Assembly (NCBI GenBank): GCA_963818925.1
Contig: CAWFTN010000001.1
Location: forward strand, 1,364,001 to 1,428,000
Source of the DNA: JAMXLG01 sp963818925
Lineage (GTDB): Bacteria > Vulcanimicrobiota > Vulcanimicrobiia > Vulcanimicrobiales > Vulcanimicrobiaceae
DNA: 64,000 bases
Direction of reading: 5' to 3'
Under the pieces are notes generated by a model. The model had not been told where the DNA came from, did no database searches, and was given only the letters and a program-made list of their open reading frames with translations. Shown piece by piece: positions 16,046-24,582 of the stretch (position 1 is the first letter of the stretch; every line of letters starts with the position of its first letter). The position numbers and the translations under genes were made by a program.

Positions 16046-17185
16046 ATGGGCACGAACCTGTCCGCCAGCCCGCATGACGCCGCCGAACTCTTAGAAGAGA
16101 TCGAGCGGCTCAAAGGCCGTATTGCCGTTTTAGAGGCCGAGCGGGACGAGTATGCCCAACAGAATGCCGAACTCTTCGTTCTCCAGCAAGTTTTTTCCAC
16201 CATCAACTCGACGCTCGAGATCAACGATATTCTGTCGATGGTGTTGCGCGGTGTCGTTGAAGCGTTGAAGTTCAAGCGCGTCATCCTCTTCGATGTGATC
16301 GAGGGGCAAACCATCGTACGCCGCCTCGAATGCGATAGCAACGGAACGGTAAACCACGCGCTCGACCCGCGGGAATACCGCCAGGGGTCCACGCTCGTCG
16401 ACGTCGCGCACGGCGACCTTCAGCTCGCGTACGGCGGCGCAGGCGATCCTGATGTGCCGCTCGAGGACAGCCGCGGCTCGTACTGCATCGCCCCGCTCAT
16501 TGCACGCGACGTGGTTCGCGGCATGCTCTATGCCGACGATCCGCCCGAACACGACGTCACCGAAAACCAATTGCGCGTGCTCCTCGACTTTGCGTCTCAG
16601 GCAGCCATTGCGGTGGAAAACGCGCGGCTGTATGAAGAAGCGCGCCGTCTTCTCGAAGAGACGCAGCGTCTTGCCAACACGGATAGCCTCACCGGCATTC
16701 CGAACCGCCGCGCGCTGAACGACTTGCTGGAACGCGAGCTGCACACGTCGGAACGCTACGACACGCCGTTCGCGTTCGTGATTCTCGATCTCGACGATCT
16801 GAAGAAAATCAACGACACCGGCGGCCACAGCCTCGGCGATCTCGCACTCAAACGCTTCGCGCAAGTCTTGAAGAAGAATGCGCGTAAAGGCGATATCCTC
16901 GCGCGCTACGCGGGGGATGAGTTCGTGCTGATCATGGCGCAGAGCGATCGCGAGCAAACCGAACGCGGCATCGAACGTATTATGTCGGCGCTTCGCCGTA
17001 ACGGACTCGCGAGTTCCATCGGCGTAGCGATGTTCCCCAACGACGGAATTGACGGACAAACGCTCTTCTTTTCTGCCGACGAGGCGCTCTATCAAGCCAA
17101 ACAAGCCGGCAAGAACCAATTCCGCTTTTACACGCGCAGCACCAAGAACGAGGGCGAACCTGCAGCCGAGAACCTGACCGTATAG
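16046..17185 (+). CDS. GAF domain diguanylate cyclase
   Basis: A soluble 379-residue protein that should make cyclic di-GMP from two GTP. A short coiled coil (EEIERLKGRIAVLEAERDEY) precedes a GAF domain (about residues 50-190, with LRVLLDFASQAAIAVENARLYEE at its end), and a GGDEF domain follows (about 205-365): DSLTGIPNRRAL, FVILDLDDLKKIND, and the active-site loop AGDEF in place of GGDEF, a substitution found in active enzymes. RKGD five residues before the loop is an allosteric I-site (RxxD). It stands alone between dnaE and the sdh genes and is transcribed away from dnaE. Confidence 0.93.
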   Translation: MGTNLSASPHDAAELLEEIERLKGRIAVLEAERDEYAQQNAELFVLQQVFSTINSTLEINDILSMVLRGVVEALKFKRVILFDVIEGQTIVRRLECDSNGTVNHALDPREYRQGSTLVDVAHGDLQLAYGGAGDPDVPLEDSRGSYCIAPLIARDVVRGMLYADDPPEHDVTENQLRVLLDFASQAAIAVENARLYEEARRLLEETQRLANTDSLTGIPNRRALNDLLERELHTSERYDTPFAFVILDLDDLKKINDTGGHSLGDLALKRFAQVLKKNARKGDILARYAGDEFVLIMAQSDREQTERGIERIMSALRRNGLASSIGVAMFPNDGIDGQTLFFSADEALYQAKQAGKNQFRFYTRSTKNEGEPAAENLTV

Positions 17186-17279
17186 CGTCGGAGACCGGCA
17201 TCATCCTGACAACAGTCGTGGGGCGCCCGTTCAAGCGGATAGTATAAAGAGAGACGAAGTATTACCCGGAAAGGCCAAC

Positions 17280-18965
17280 GTGATCAAACACGACGTAGTC
17301 GTCATAGGCGGCGGTCTCGCCGGCATGCGCGCCGCGGTGGAAGCTGCCGAGCGCGGAGCCGACGTCGCCATCGTCTCGAAAATGCATCCGGTTCGGAGCC
17401 ACTCGGGCGCAGCGCAGGGCGGTATCAACGCCGCACTTAGCAACCGAGAAGAGGACACCCCGGAAGCTCATACCTTTGATACAGTCAAGGGCTCGGATTA
17501 TCTGGCAGACCAAGATGCGTCGGAAGCCATGTGCGAAGACGCCCCGAAACAGATCATCTGGCTCGAACACCGGGGTTGCATCTTCTCCCGCATGCCCGAC
17601 GGCCGTATCGCGCAGCGCCCCTTCGGCGGCGCCGGCGCGCCTCGCACGTGCTACTCGGCGGACGTCACGGGCCTCGTGATTCTTCACACCCTTTGGGAGC
17701 AGCTCGAGCGCTTCGGGGTCAAGGTGTATGAAGAGTACTTCTGCACGGCACTAGCGATCGAGGACGGCATCGGCACGGGCGTCGTCGCCTACAACATGCG
17801 CAACGGACAGCTCGAATTGATCACGGCGAAGGCCACGATCTTCGCGACGGGCGGCGCCGGCCGCATGTACCTCAAAACGACCAACGGCTACGCGTCGACC
17901 GCGGACGGCATGGGCATCGCCTATAAAGCGGGCATCCCGCTGATGGACATGGAGTTCATGCAGTTCCACCCGACGACGCTCAAAGAAAACGGCGTGCTCA
18001 TGACCGAAGGCGCGCGCGGCGAAGGTGGCTATCTGCTCAACGCAGCAGGCGAACGCTTTATGTTCAAGTACGCGCCGAACAAGGGCGAACTTGCATCGCG
18101 CGACGTCGTCTCACGTGCGGAATGGACGGAGATTCTGGAAGGCCGCGGCGTCGACGGCTGCGTGTTGCTCGACCTGCGCCATCTCGGCCGCGAAAAGATT
18201 CTCGAACGTCTCCCGCAGATTCGCGAACTCGCGCTCGACGCGACCGGTAAGGACGCCGTGCTGGAACCGATTCCGATTCTCCCGGGTGCACACTACACGA
18301 TGGGCGGCATCGAAACCGACAAGTGGGGCGCGACGCGCGTTCCGGGCGTGTACGCGGCGGGCGAATGCGCATGCGTCAGCGTTCACGGTGCAAACCGCCT
18401 GGGCGGAAACTCGCTGCTCGAAACGATCGTCTTCGGTGCTCGCGCCGCATCGCACGCGGTCGACTACATCAAGTCCATCGGCAACGTTCGTCCGTCGGAA
18501 CGTACGCTCAAGCAAGAACAGGATCGCGTCAATCACCTACTTTCGCGCAACGAAGGCACGCGCGCACCGAAACTGCGCCATGCAATGAACGAAACGATGA
18601 GTGAGAACACGTTCATCTTCCGCGACAAAGCGGGATTGACCGAAGCGGTGCGCGAGCTGGATCGCGTTCGCAAGGAGTTCGACGCGAACGCGTATGTCAT
18701 GGACAAGTCCTCGACGTTCAACACGGATCTCGTGAATACGTTTGAAACCGACTTCCTGATTGACGCCGCATATGCGCTCGCGAAGGGAGCCCTCCATCGC
18801 ACAGAATCGCGCGGCGCGCAATCGCGCACGGACTACCCGGAGCGCGATGACGAGAAGTGGATGGTCCATACGCTCGCGTTCCGCGATGCGGATGGTTCAC
18901 CGCGCCTCGACTACTCACGTAAAGTCACTATTACCAAGTTCCCGCCGCAGGTGAGAACCTACTAA
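17280..18965 (+). CDS. sdhA: Succinate dehydrogenase/fumarate reductase flavoprotein subunit
   Basis: A 561-residue flavoprotein oxidising succinate to fumarate (or the reverse). The FAD-binding strand VVVIGGGLAGMRAAVEAAERG opens the protein; MHPVRSHSGAAQGGINAAL carries the His that covalently holds FAD; the substrate and capping regions HPTTLKENGVLMTEGARGEGG and the C-terminal HGANRLGGNSLLE are intact. The C-terminal helical domain is present (KEFDANAYVM). GTG start at 17280 has GGAAAGG 6 bases upstream. It is the first gene of sdhA-sdhB-sdhE, separated by 3 bases from sdhB. Confidence 0.95.
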   Translation: MIKHDVVVIGGGLAGMRAAVEAAERGADVAIVSKMHPVRSHSGAAQGGINAALSNREEDTPEAHTFDTVKGSDYLADQDASEAMCEDAPKQIIWLEHRGCIFSRMPDGRIAQRPFGGAGAPRTCYSADVTGLVILHTLWEQLERFGVKVYEEYFCTALAIEDGIGTGVVAYNMRNGQLELITAKATIFATGGAGRMYLKTTNGYASTADGMGIAYKAGIPLMDMEFMQFHPTTLKENGVLMTEGARGEGGYLLNAAGERFMFKYAPNKGELASRDVVSRAEWTEILEGRGVDGCVLLDLRHLGREKILERLPQIRELALDATGKDAVLEPIPILPGAHYTMGGIETDKWGATRVPGVYAAGECACVSVHGANRLGGNSLLETIVFGARAASHAVDYIKSIGNVRPSERTLKQEQDRVNHLLSRNEGTRAPKLRHAMNETMSENTFIFRDKAGLTEAVRELDRVRKEFDANAYVMDKSSTFNTDLVNTFETDFLIDAAYALAKGALHRTESRGAQSRTDYPERDDEKWMVHTLAFRDADGSPRLDYSRKVTITKFPPQVRTY

Positions 18966-18968
18966 ATT

Positions 18969-19940
18969 ATGGCCAACATCAAACTCGATATCTTCCGGTT
19001 CGACGAAGCGACCGACACGATTCCGCATCGCGACGTCGTCGAAGTAGACATTCCGGAAACGATCACCGTTCTCGATGCGCTCGAGCACGCGAAAGCCGAA
19101 GTCGATGGTTCGATCAGCTTCCGCCGTTCGTGCCGTTCGGCCATCTGCGGCTCATGTTCGATGAACATCAACGGCGTGACGTCGCTCGCCTGTAAGACGA
19201 ACTGCAAAGACGTCATGGACGAAGACGGCGCGATCCAAGTCGATCCCATGCCGAACTTCCAGCCGATGAAAGACCTGGTCGTGCATATGGATCCGTTCTG
19301 GGACAAGTACGCGCGCCTCAAGCCGTACCTGCAGCCCAAGGACAAAGATTCGGATCACGAACGCGAACGCCGCGTCTCGCCCGACGACATGAAGAAACTC
19401 GTCGACGTGGCGAACTGCATCATGTGCGCGACGTGCTACGCGCTCTGCCCGGTCGTCAGCGTGGATCCCGCGTTCGCCGGGCCGGCCGCGATCGCGTACG
19501 CGTACCGCTTCATCGAAGACGTGCGGGACGGCAAGCGAGACGAACGCATCGCGCAGATTTCGGAAGATTATCTCTGGCTTTGCGCGCACTGCTACGCGTG
19601 TTCGTACTGTCCGAAGCATGTCGACCCGAACTGGCGCATCGTCGACGTCAAACGCGCGGCCATCAAGGATCGCGTCATGATGGACGAGCGCGGACCGCGT
19701 CACGCACTCGTCGTGTCAAAGACGATCAAGCAAACCGGTATGCTCGCGGAAACCGAAGTTATCCAAGGCACCATCGGCCGCTTCAACATCAAGGGTCTTA
19801 TCAAACTCACGTTCTTCGGCGCCGCGCTCGGCGCGCGCATGGCGCTCAAGGGTAAGATGCCGCCGCCCTTCGTCAAGCCGATTCCGAAGGTCGACGAAGT
19901 TCGCACCATTTTCGAATCCCTGGAGGTCCCGGTCAGCTAA
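18969..19940 (+). CDS. sdhB: Succinate dehydrogenase iron-sulfur subunit
   Basis: A 323-residue electron-transfer subunit. The plant-type ferredoxin domain has CRSAICGSCSMNINGVTSLAC, binding [2Fe-2S]; the C-terminal domain has CIMCATCYALCP and CAHCYACSYCPKHVDP, which would hold the other two clusters. It is longer than standard SdhB (about 240) because of an extended C-terminal helical tail after residue 260. It sits between the flavoprotein and a CCG-domain subunit, the arrangement known as type E succinate:quinone reductase. Its stop overlaps the next start by one base (TAATG). Confidence 0.93.
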   Translation: MANIKLDIFRFDEATDTIPHRDVVEVDIPETITVLDALEHAKAEVDGSISFRRSCRSAICGSCSMNINGVTSLACKTNCKDVMDEDGAIQVDPMPNFQPMKDLVVHMDPFWDKYARLKPYLQPKDKDSDHERERRVSPDDMKKLVDVANCIMCATCYALCPVVSVDPAFAGPAAIAYAYRFIEDVRDGKRDERIAQISEDYLWLCAHCYACSYCPKHVDPNWRIVDVKRAAIKDRVMMDERGPRHALVVSKTIKQTGMLAETEVIQGTIGRFNIKGLIKLTFFGAALGARMALKGKMPPPFVKPIPKVDEVRTIFESLEVPVS

Positions 19941-20890
19941 TGTCCACCACTCTGCTTCCCGAAGATCGCGCGATCGACTCTCACAAGTCGTCGCGTTCGC
20001 GCGAGATGAAGCGGTACGGCTTCTTCCCGGGCTGCGTTGCAAAAGAGTCGTGCAAGGAGCTCTTCAACTCGACGATGCTCCTCGCAGACAAACTCGGCAT
20101 CGAACTCATCGAACTCACTGCGGCATCGTGCTGCGGCGCGTCGGTCGTCAACGACATCAACCGCGACGTAGCGCGCGTGCTCAACGCTCGCACCTACGCT
20201 CAAGCGGAAGCGCTCGGGCTGGACGACGTCATCACGATCTGCTCGACCTGCACCGGCCACATGCGCGCGGCGAACAAAGAACTGCTCGAGAGCGAAGAGC
20301 GCATGAATCAGGCGAACTCGATTCTCGGCAAGTTCGGCGCGAAATACAACGGCAACGTGATGGTACGTCACTTGCTGTGGCTGCTGATCGACGACATCGG
20401 TCTCGACAACCTGCGCAGCATGGTCGTGCGTCCGCTCAACGGACTGAAGGTTGCGCCGTTCTACGGCTGCCACATCATCCGTCCCGAGAACGTGAACGGC
20501 TGGGAATCCGCGCGCAATCCGCACTCGCTCGAAGACGTCATTGAAGCAATCGGCGGTGAAGCCGTCGATTACGCCGGAAAGACGCGGTGCTGCGGCTTTC
20601 ACATTCAGTTGGAAAAAGACGGCGTGGCGGCCAACATGGTCGGTCAGAACATGCGCATGGCGAAAGATCACGGCGCTGAAGCCGTCATCACGCCGTGCCC
20701 GCTCTGCCACCTCGCGCTCGACGGCTATCAGCAAGATTCTGCGTCGCGTTGGGGACGCACGGATCTGCCGACGTTCCATCTCCCGCAACTCGTTGCGTTC
20801 GCGCTCGGCGTTGCACCCGAGAAACTGGGCTTGAACAAGCACCTGATCGACCCGCGCACCATTATGGTGGAACGCGAACTGATCAGCTGA
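19940..20890 (+). CDS. CCG-domain (HdrB-like) subunit of type E succinate dehydrogenase
   Basis: A 316-residue protein with two copies of the cysteine-rich CCG domain: SCCGASV with CSTCTGHM in the first half, and RCCGFHI with CPLCHLALDG in the second. Such subunits (SdhE/MfrE/HdrB class) replace the classical haem-b anchors SdhC/SdhD in some archaea, cyanobacteria and epsilonproteobacteria and carry an unusual Fe-S cluster. No membrane helices are evident, so quinone docking would be through amphipathic helices. The gene is coupled to sdhB (TAATG) and ends just before a strong terminator, so SdhA-B-E form the complete operon. Confidence 0.9.
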   Translation: MSTTLLPEDRAIDSHKSSRSREMKRYGFFPGCVAKESCKELFNSTMLLADKLGIELIELTAASCCGASVVNDINRDVARVLNARTYAQAEALGLDDVITICSTCTGHMRAANKELLESEERMNQANSILGKFGAKYNGNVMVRHLLWLLIDDIGLDNLRSMVVRPLNGLKVAPFYGCHIIRPENVNGWESARNPHSLEDVIEAIGGEAVDYAGKTRCCGFHIQLEKDGVAANMVGQNMRMAKDHGAEAVITPCPLCHLALDGYQQDSASRWGRTDLPTFHLPQLVAFALGVAPEKLGLNKHLIDPRTIMVERELIS

Positions 20891-20918
20891 TCAACGCTCG
20901 CCGATGTAGGGTTCTCGA

Positions 20919-20953
20919 GGAGTCGCGTTGGTAACGCGACTCCTTATTCTTTT
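20919..20953 (+). terminator. Rho-independent terminator of the sdh operon
   Basis: GGAGTCGCGTT (20919-20929) pairs perfectly with AACGCGACTCC (20933-20943) over 11 bases with a 3-base loop, followed by a T-rich stretch (TTATTCTTTT). It also abuts the stop of the convergent small gene. Confidence 0.9.
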
Positions 20954-21173
20954 AGTGCGCCGTTAAATAAGGTTGAACGATTTCGATTCGTTCGACAGCG
21001 TCTGAGGGAATCTGAATCTGTTCACCATCGAAACATACGAGCGGCATGTGGTGCGTCATGCGCTCCAGCATGTTTTCGCGAACGAACTCCGCCATTTCAG
21101 GCTGATTGTAGCGCTCGCATACGCGGCGGCCGTCACGTAAGTAAACCCACAGTTCGGTAGCTAACTCGCTCAT
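20952..21173 (-). CDS. Hypothetical protein, 73 residues
   Basis: A small acidic cytosolic protein with no membrane segment or signal peptide. Recognisable strings are ELWVYLRDGRRVCERYNQPE and VERIEIVQPYLTAH. I do not recognise the family. The start is well supported: GGAGG lies 6 bases before the ATG. It is transcribed convergently to the sdh operon, ending against its terminator, and divergently from the PhnB-like gene at 21257. Confidence 0.7.
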   Translation of the reverse strand: MSELATELWVYLRDGRRVCERYNQPEMAEFVRENMLERMTHHMPLVCFDGEQIQIPSDAVERIEIVQPYLTAH

Positions 21174-21256
21174 GCAAACCCTCCGAGGACACTCATATAC
21201 CCATCCAAAGATGAATTCTTAACGACGGTTTTATAACGGAAGCGTACGATACGGGC

Positions 21257-21664
21257 ATGCAACTAGAAGCTTATCTCTTCTTCAACGGCCGTTGCGAGGA
21301 AGCGCTTGACTTCTATAAACAAGCGCTCGGCGGCAGCTACGAGCTCAACCGGTTCGCCGGTTCGCCCATGGAAAGCGAAGTCGCTCCTGAGTGGGCGCAG
21401 AAAATCATGCACGCCACGTTCAAGGGCGACGGCTTCAGCTTCATGGCCTCCGATAGCCGTGATAACGGCGGCCGCGCCGACGGCGTTTCGCTCTCGATCG
21501 CGACCGAAGATGTAGACCAGGCGAAGGGGCTCTTCGATCGTCTCTCGGCCGGCGGTGATGTGACCGTGCCCTACGGCCCGACGTTTTGGGGAGGTAACTT
21601 CGGCATGCTGACGGACCGCTTCGGGATGAGATGGATGGTTAGCGGCGGGCACGGCGGCAGCTAG
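21257..21664 (+). CDS. VOC-superfamily protein, PhnB-like
   Basis: A 135-residue member of the glyoxalase/bleomycin-resistance fold in its PhnB branch. The N-terminal EAYLFFNGRCEEALDFYKQAL and the C-terminal YGPTFWGGNFGMLTDRFGMRWMV are the usual conserved blocks. PhnB-type proteins are generally of unknown catalytic role despite being named after a phosphonate cluster. Free-standing, with a short upstream region of about 80 bases shared with the divergent small gene. Confidence 0.88.
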   Translation: MQLEAYLFFNGRCEEALDFYKQALGGSYELNRFAGSPMESEVAPEWAQKIMHATFKGDGFSFMASDSRDNGGRADGVSLSIATEDVDQAKGLFDRLSAGGDVTVPYGPTFWGGNFGMLTDRFGMRWMVSGGHGGS

Positions 21665-21670
21665 GGCGTT

Positions 21671-21829
21671 TCAAAACGGAAAGCCGCTCTCGGCTTCTTG
21701 CCGGAAAGCGGCTTTCATACGTTTGCGATTGTAGCGTTTGAGCGATTCGTGCGCGCCGGCCGGTCGAAGATTTGTCGCCGGTCCGAGACGAGGCACGAGG
21801 CTCGGCTTGCGCCGTTTTCTCTTGGCCAT
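21671..21829 (-). CDS. Small highly basic protein, 52 residues
   Basis: Starts MAKRKRRKPSLVPRLG and ends with a second basic stretch, KRYNRKRMKAAF, giving a strongly positive protein without a hydrophobic segment, which could bind RNA, DNA or ribosomes. The start at 21829 is supported by GGAGGTG directly upstream. It lies between two plus-strand genes on the opposite strand, with 47 bases to the aldehyde dehydrogenase start. No known family recognised. Confidence 0.6.
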   Translation of the reverse strand: MAKRKRRKPSLVPRLGPATNLRPAGAHESLKRYNRKRMKAAFRQEAESGFPF

Positions 21830-21876
21830 GATGCACCTCCGACAGCAGTCTACCACGGCCTGTCGAATCACTGCAC

Positions 21877-23595
21877 ATGACTGCCGTTGCTACGCCGGTC
21901 GAAATCGACCATTCCTTAGACGAACTGCGCGCCGGCGCAAAGCGCTGGACCGCACTTACGCCGGGCGCGAAAGCGTGTCTTTTCGAACGCGTCCGCGAGG
22001 CAACGTACGCGCAAGCGGAACGTTGGGCGAGCGCAGCGGCGCAGGCGAAAGGATTGACCGGCACGGCACTCGCAGGCGAGGAGTGGATCAGCGGACCGTG
22101 GGCCGTGTTATACGCGCTCAATCGCTATATCCGCACGCTGCGCGACATCGACCGGTTCGGAACGCCGCAGATTTCGCATAAGCGCGTGCGCACGCGCGCA
22201 AACGGACAAGTCGCCGTCGACCTCTTTCCAAATGGCCCATACGATTCGCTGCTGCTCAACGGCATTCGCGCAGAGGTGTGGATGCAGTCCGGTGTCACGC
22301 CGGCAACGCTCTCGGAAACGATGGCCGTGTGGTACAAGCGCCGCGAACGCCGTCCGCGCATCGCGCTCGTGCTCGGTGCGGGAAATATCGCCGCAATTCC
22401 GCCGCTCGATGTCTTCTATAAATTGATCGCCGACGGCGCGGTGTGCATCTTGAAGATGAATCCCGTCAACGAGTATCTCGGGCCGATTCTCGAAGATGCG
22501 TTGAAGCCGCTCGTTAACGAAGGCTATCTCCGTTTCGCGTACGGCGGCCCGGAGGTCGGCAAACTGCTCTGCGCCCACGAGCTGGTTGATGAGATTCACA
22601 TAACCGGTAGCGATAAAACGCACGATCGCATCGTTTTCGGCGACGGTGCCGATGCAACGGAACGCAAGCAGCGCAACGATCCGATTTTGCAAAAACCGAT
22701 TACATCCGAACTCGGCAACGTGTCACCGACGATCGTGGTTCCCGGTCCGTGGAGCGATGCCGATTTCCGCTTCCAAGCGGAACAAATAGCTACGCAAAAG
22801 ATGCACAACGGCGGCTTCAACTGCATTGCGAGCCAGGTATTGGTCCTTCCCGAATCATGGGACGGCACACCGAAACTGCTCGCGCAGATCGAAGCGGTAA
22901 TGCGGGGGATTACCGACCGGCCTGCGTATTACCCCGGCGCCGTCCACCGCACGGCAATGCTCAGCGACGGACACGCCGATGTATCGCTCTTCGGTAAGAA
23001 CGGCGATGGATACACGCATCGCACGATCGTCAACGTGAATGCCTCTTCTTCCGCAAGCGCGTTCGAAACCGAGGCGTTCTCAAGCCTTCTCGTTGTTACG
23101 ACCTTGCCGGGCGACACGCGACAGTTTCTGAAAACCGCGGTCGCCTTTGCCAACGACCGCTTGTGGGGTACGCTCGGCGGAAACATCGTCGTGCACCCCA
23201 AGACGATGCACGACTATGCGGACGATGTGGACGCGGCGATTGGCGGCATGCGCTTCGGATGCGTCGGTGTGAACGCGTGGACCGGCGTAGGATTTCTCCT
23301 AGCGGAAACCACGTGGGGCGCGTATCCCGGCCACACGCTCAACGACGTGCGTAGCGGGATCGGCGTCGTTCACAATTCATATCTTTTCGATCGCGCAGAA
23401 AAGAGTGTTGTCTACGCGCCCTTCGCCGAATTCCCCCGCAGCGTCCTAGGCTACGGCTCGACGCTGCTTCCCAAGCCGCCGTGGTTCATCACGCACAAAA
23501 CCGCCGATCGCACGGCACGTGCGCTCGTCGATTTTGAAATGCACAAGACGCCGATGGCTGCAACGCGAGTTGCGATGCTCGCGATGCGCGGCTAA
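21877..23595 (+). CDS. Aldehyde dehydrogenase superfamily protein (divergent)
   Basis: A 572-residue protein, longer than a standard ALDH (about 480-500), because of an extended N-terminal domain (residues 1-150) and an insertion near the active site. The NAD-binding region VLGAGNIAAIPPLD and the catalytic pair, Glu in ITSELGN and Cys in GGFNCIASQ, are present. In typical ALDHs the Glu motif is ELGG, so the Asn is a mild divergence. Substrate cannot be inferred. Single gene on the plus strand, its stop overlapping the end of a minus-strand micro-gene. Confidence 0.82.
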   Translation: MTAVATPVEIDHSLDELRAGAKRWTALTPGAKACLFERVREATYAQAERWASAAAQAKGLTGTALAGEEWISGPWAVLYALNRYIRTLRDIDRFGTPQISHKRVRTRANGQVAVDLFPNGPYDSLLLNGIRAEVWMQSGVTPATLSETMAVWYKRRERRPRIALVLGAGNIAAIPPLDVFYKLIADGAVCILKMNPVNEYLGPILEDALKPLVNEGYLRFAYGGPEVGKLLCAHELVDEIHITGSDKTHDRIVFGDGADATERKQRNDPILQKPITSELGNVSPTIVVPGPWSDADFRFQAEQIATQKMHNGGFNCIASQVLVLPESWDGTPKLLAQIEAVMRGITDRPAYYPGAVHRTAMLSDGHADVSLFGKNGDGYTHRTIVNVNASSSASAFETEAFSSLLVVTTLPGDTRQFLKTAVAFANDRLWGTLGGNIVVHPKTMHDYADDVDAAIGGMRFGCVGVNAWTGVGFLLAETTWGAYPGHTLNDVRSGIGVVHNSYLFDRAEKSVVYAPFAEFPRSVLGYGSTLLPKPPWFITHKTADRTARALVDFEMHKTPMAATRVAMLAMRG

Positions 23596-23732
23596 CGCCA
23601 ATCCTTCGAGGGCAGGAGCGCATGAGAGAACGCATCGTCGCTGCGGCGTGACGGGCGTTGGCGCCGTTCGGTCAAACGGTGCACCCACCAAATGGCAAAG
23701 CCGATAATTCCAAGGACGACGAATGCGTTCAT
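23592..23732 (-). CDS. Small single-span membrane protein coupled to a GntR regulator, 46 residues
   Basis: The reading frame gives one N-terminal membrane helix (NAFVVLGIIGFAIWWV, residues 2-17) followed by a basic cytoplasmic-type tail HRLTERRQRPSRRSDD and a short acidic/hydrophobic end. The start is very well supported: AAAGGAG sits 6 bases before the ATG, and the ATG overlaps the GntR stop (ATGA). Its position suggests it is co-expressed with and possibly regulated by that repressor. No family recognised. The ORF is too short for most gene callers. Confidence 0.7.
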   Translation of the reverse strand: MNAFVVLGIIGFAIWWVHRLTERRQRPSRRSDDAFSHALLPSKDWR

Positions 23733-24121
23733 GCTCTACTCCTTTGTTCTTTCGATCGCGCGACGGCATCACGCACCGACGCCACGATTTGCGTTCCCTC
23801 GTATCCTAACGATCGCGCGTGAGCGACGAATCGCTCTGCGACCTCGAGAAGGCGCTTCATATCGCTAGCGCTTCTCACGCTCGCGACGAATGTTCCGCGC
23901 CCACGTTTCGTTGCGACCATTCCGTCGCGTTCGAGTTCCGCATACGCGCGATTGACCGTATTCGGGTTGATACCGAGCGTAGCGGCGACGTCACGCACGC
24001 TCGGTAATTGCTCGCCGCGCCGCAACTCGCCGCGTCCGATTGCGGCGATGAATTGCTGCTGCAGTTGCGCGTATACCGGAAGCGCGGACGCGTCGTCGAC
24101 GAAAAGCGACGCAACATTCAT
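23729..24121 (-). CDS. GntR-family (YtrA-like) transcriptional regulator
   Basis: A 130-residue regulator: winged helix-turn-helix with LPVYAQLQQQFIAAIGRGEL, GEQLPSVRDVAATLGINPNT and GRGTFVA, followed by a short C-terminal helix pair rather than a large effector domain, as in the YtrA subfamily. Such regulators usually control ABC transport or membrane-protein operons and are autoregulated. Here it overlaps a single-span membrane micro-protein downstream. A perfect inverted repeat just upstream (24133-24154) is the likely operator. Confidence 0.9.
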   Translation of the reverse strand: MNVASLFVDDASALPVYAQLQQQFIAAIGRGELRRGEQLPSVRDVAATLGINPNTVNRAYAELERDGMVATKRGRGTFVASVRSASDMKRLLEVAERFVAHARSLGYEGTQIVASVRDAVARSKEQRSRA

Positions 24122-24132
24122 CTTCTGTATCT

Positions 24133-24154
24133 GTGTCCTAATACACTAGGACAC
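24133..24154. promoter_or_regulatory. Probable operator of the GntR regulator
   Basis: Perfect inverted repeat: GTGTCCTA (24133-24140) and TAGGACAC (24147-24154) separated by six bases, 11 bases upstream of the GntR start. Arm length and location are typical for autorepression by YtrA-type dimers. Confidence 0.7.
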
Positions 24155-24192
24155 TGGCAGCATAACAAACAACGCCATTGTAGGTCAAGCGG

Positions 24193-24582
24193 CTAGGCTT
24201 CGCGCGCGCCGTTTTGGACGGAGAGTTCCCAGCGGTAGCCGTCGGGATCGTGAAACCACAGGCCGAGATGGGGCGACCCAGGCGCTTCGGGACCGATTTC
24301 ATCGCCCGGATCTTCGAGATTCACGCCCGTGTCACGCAAGGTCTTCAACGCTGCGTTCAGATGGCGCATGTCGGCGACGTGAAACGACATATGGCCGAGC
24401 ACGCCGGGATGCGGCACGCCCTCGTGAAGCACGATCGTCACGTTGTCGTTCGAGAGCCCGACGTAATCCTCGCCGTGAAAAATCTCGAGCAGGTCAAAAT
24501 GCGACCGCCACCACTTCGCGCTCTCTTCCGGGTCGCGAACCGAAAGACCGAAATGTCCAACCACGCCAAGCGCAATCTTCAT
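24193..24582 (-). CDS. VOC-superfamily protein (glyoxalase-like)
   Basis: A 129-residue single-VOC protein with the paired beta-alpha-beta repeats: VVGHFGLSVRDPEESAKWW at the N-terminus with a metal-ligand His, HMSFHVADMRHL in the middle and LGLWFHDPDGYRWELS at the end, including the C-terminal Glu. It could be a dioxygenase, lyase or resistance protein; the substrate is not readable. It is the last gene of a minus-strand set P1 peptidase - GNAT - VOC; its start overlaps the GNAT stop by 4 bases. Confidence 0.85.
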   Translation of the reverse strand: MKIALGVVGHFGLSVRDPEESAKWWRSHFDLLEIFHGEDYVGLSNDNVTIVLHEGVPHPGVLGHMSFHVADMRHLNAALKTLRDTGVNLEDPGDEIGPEAPGSPHLGLWFHDPDGYRWELSVQNGAREA

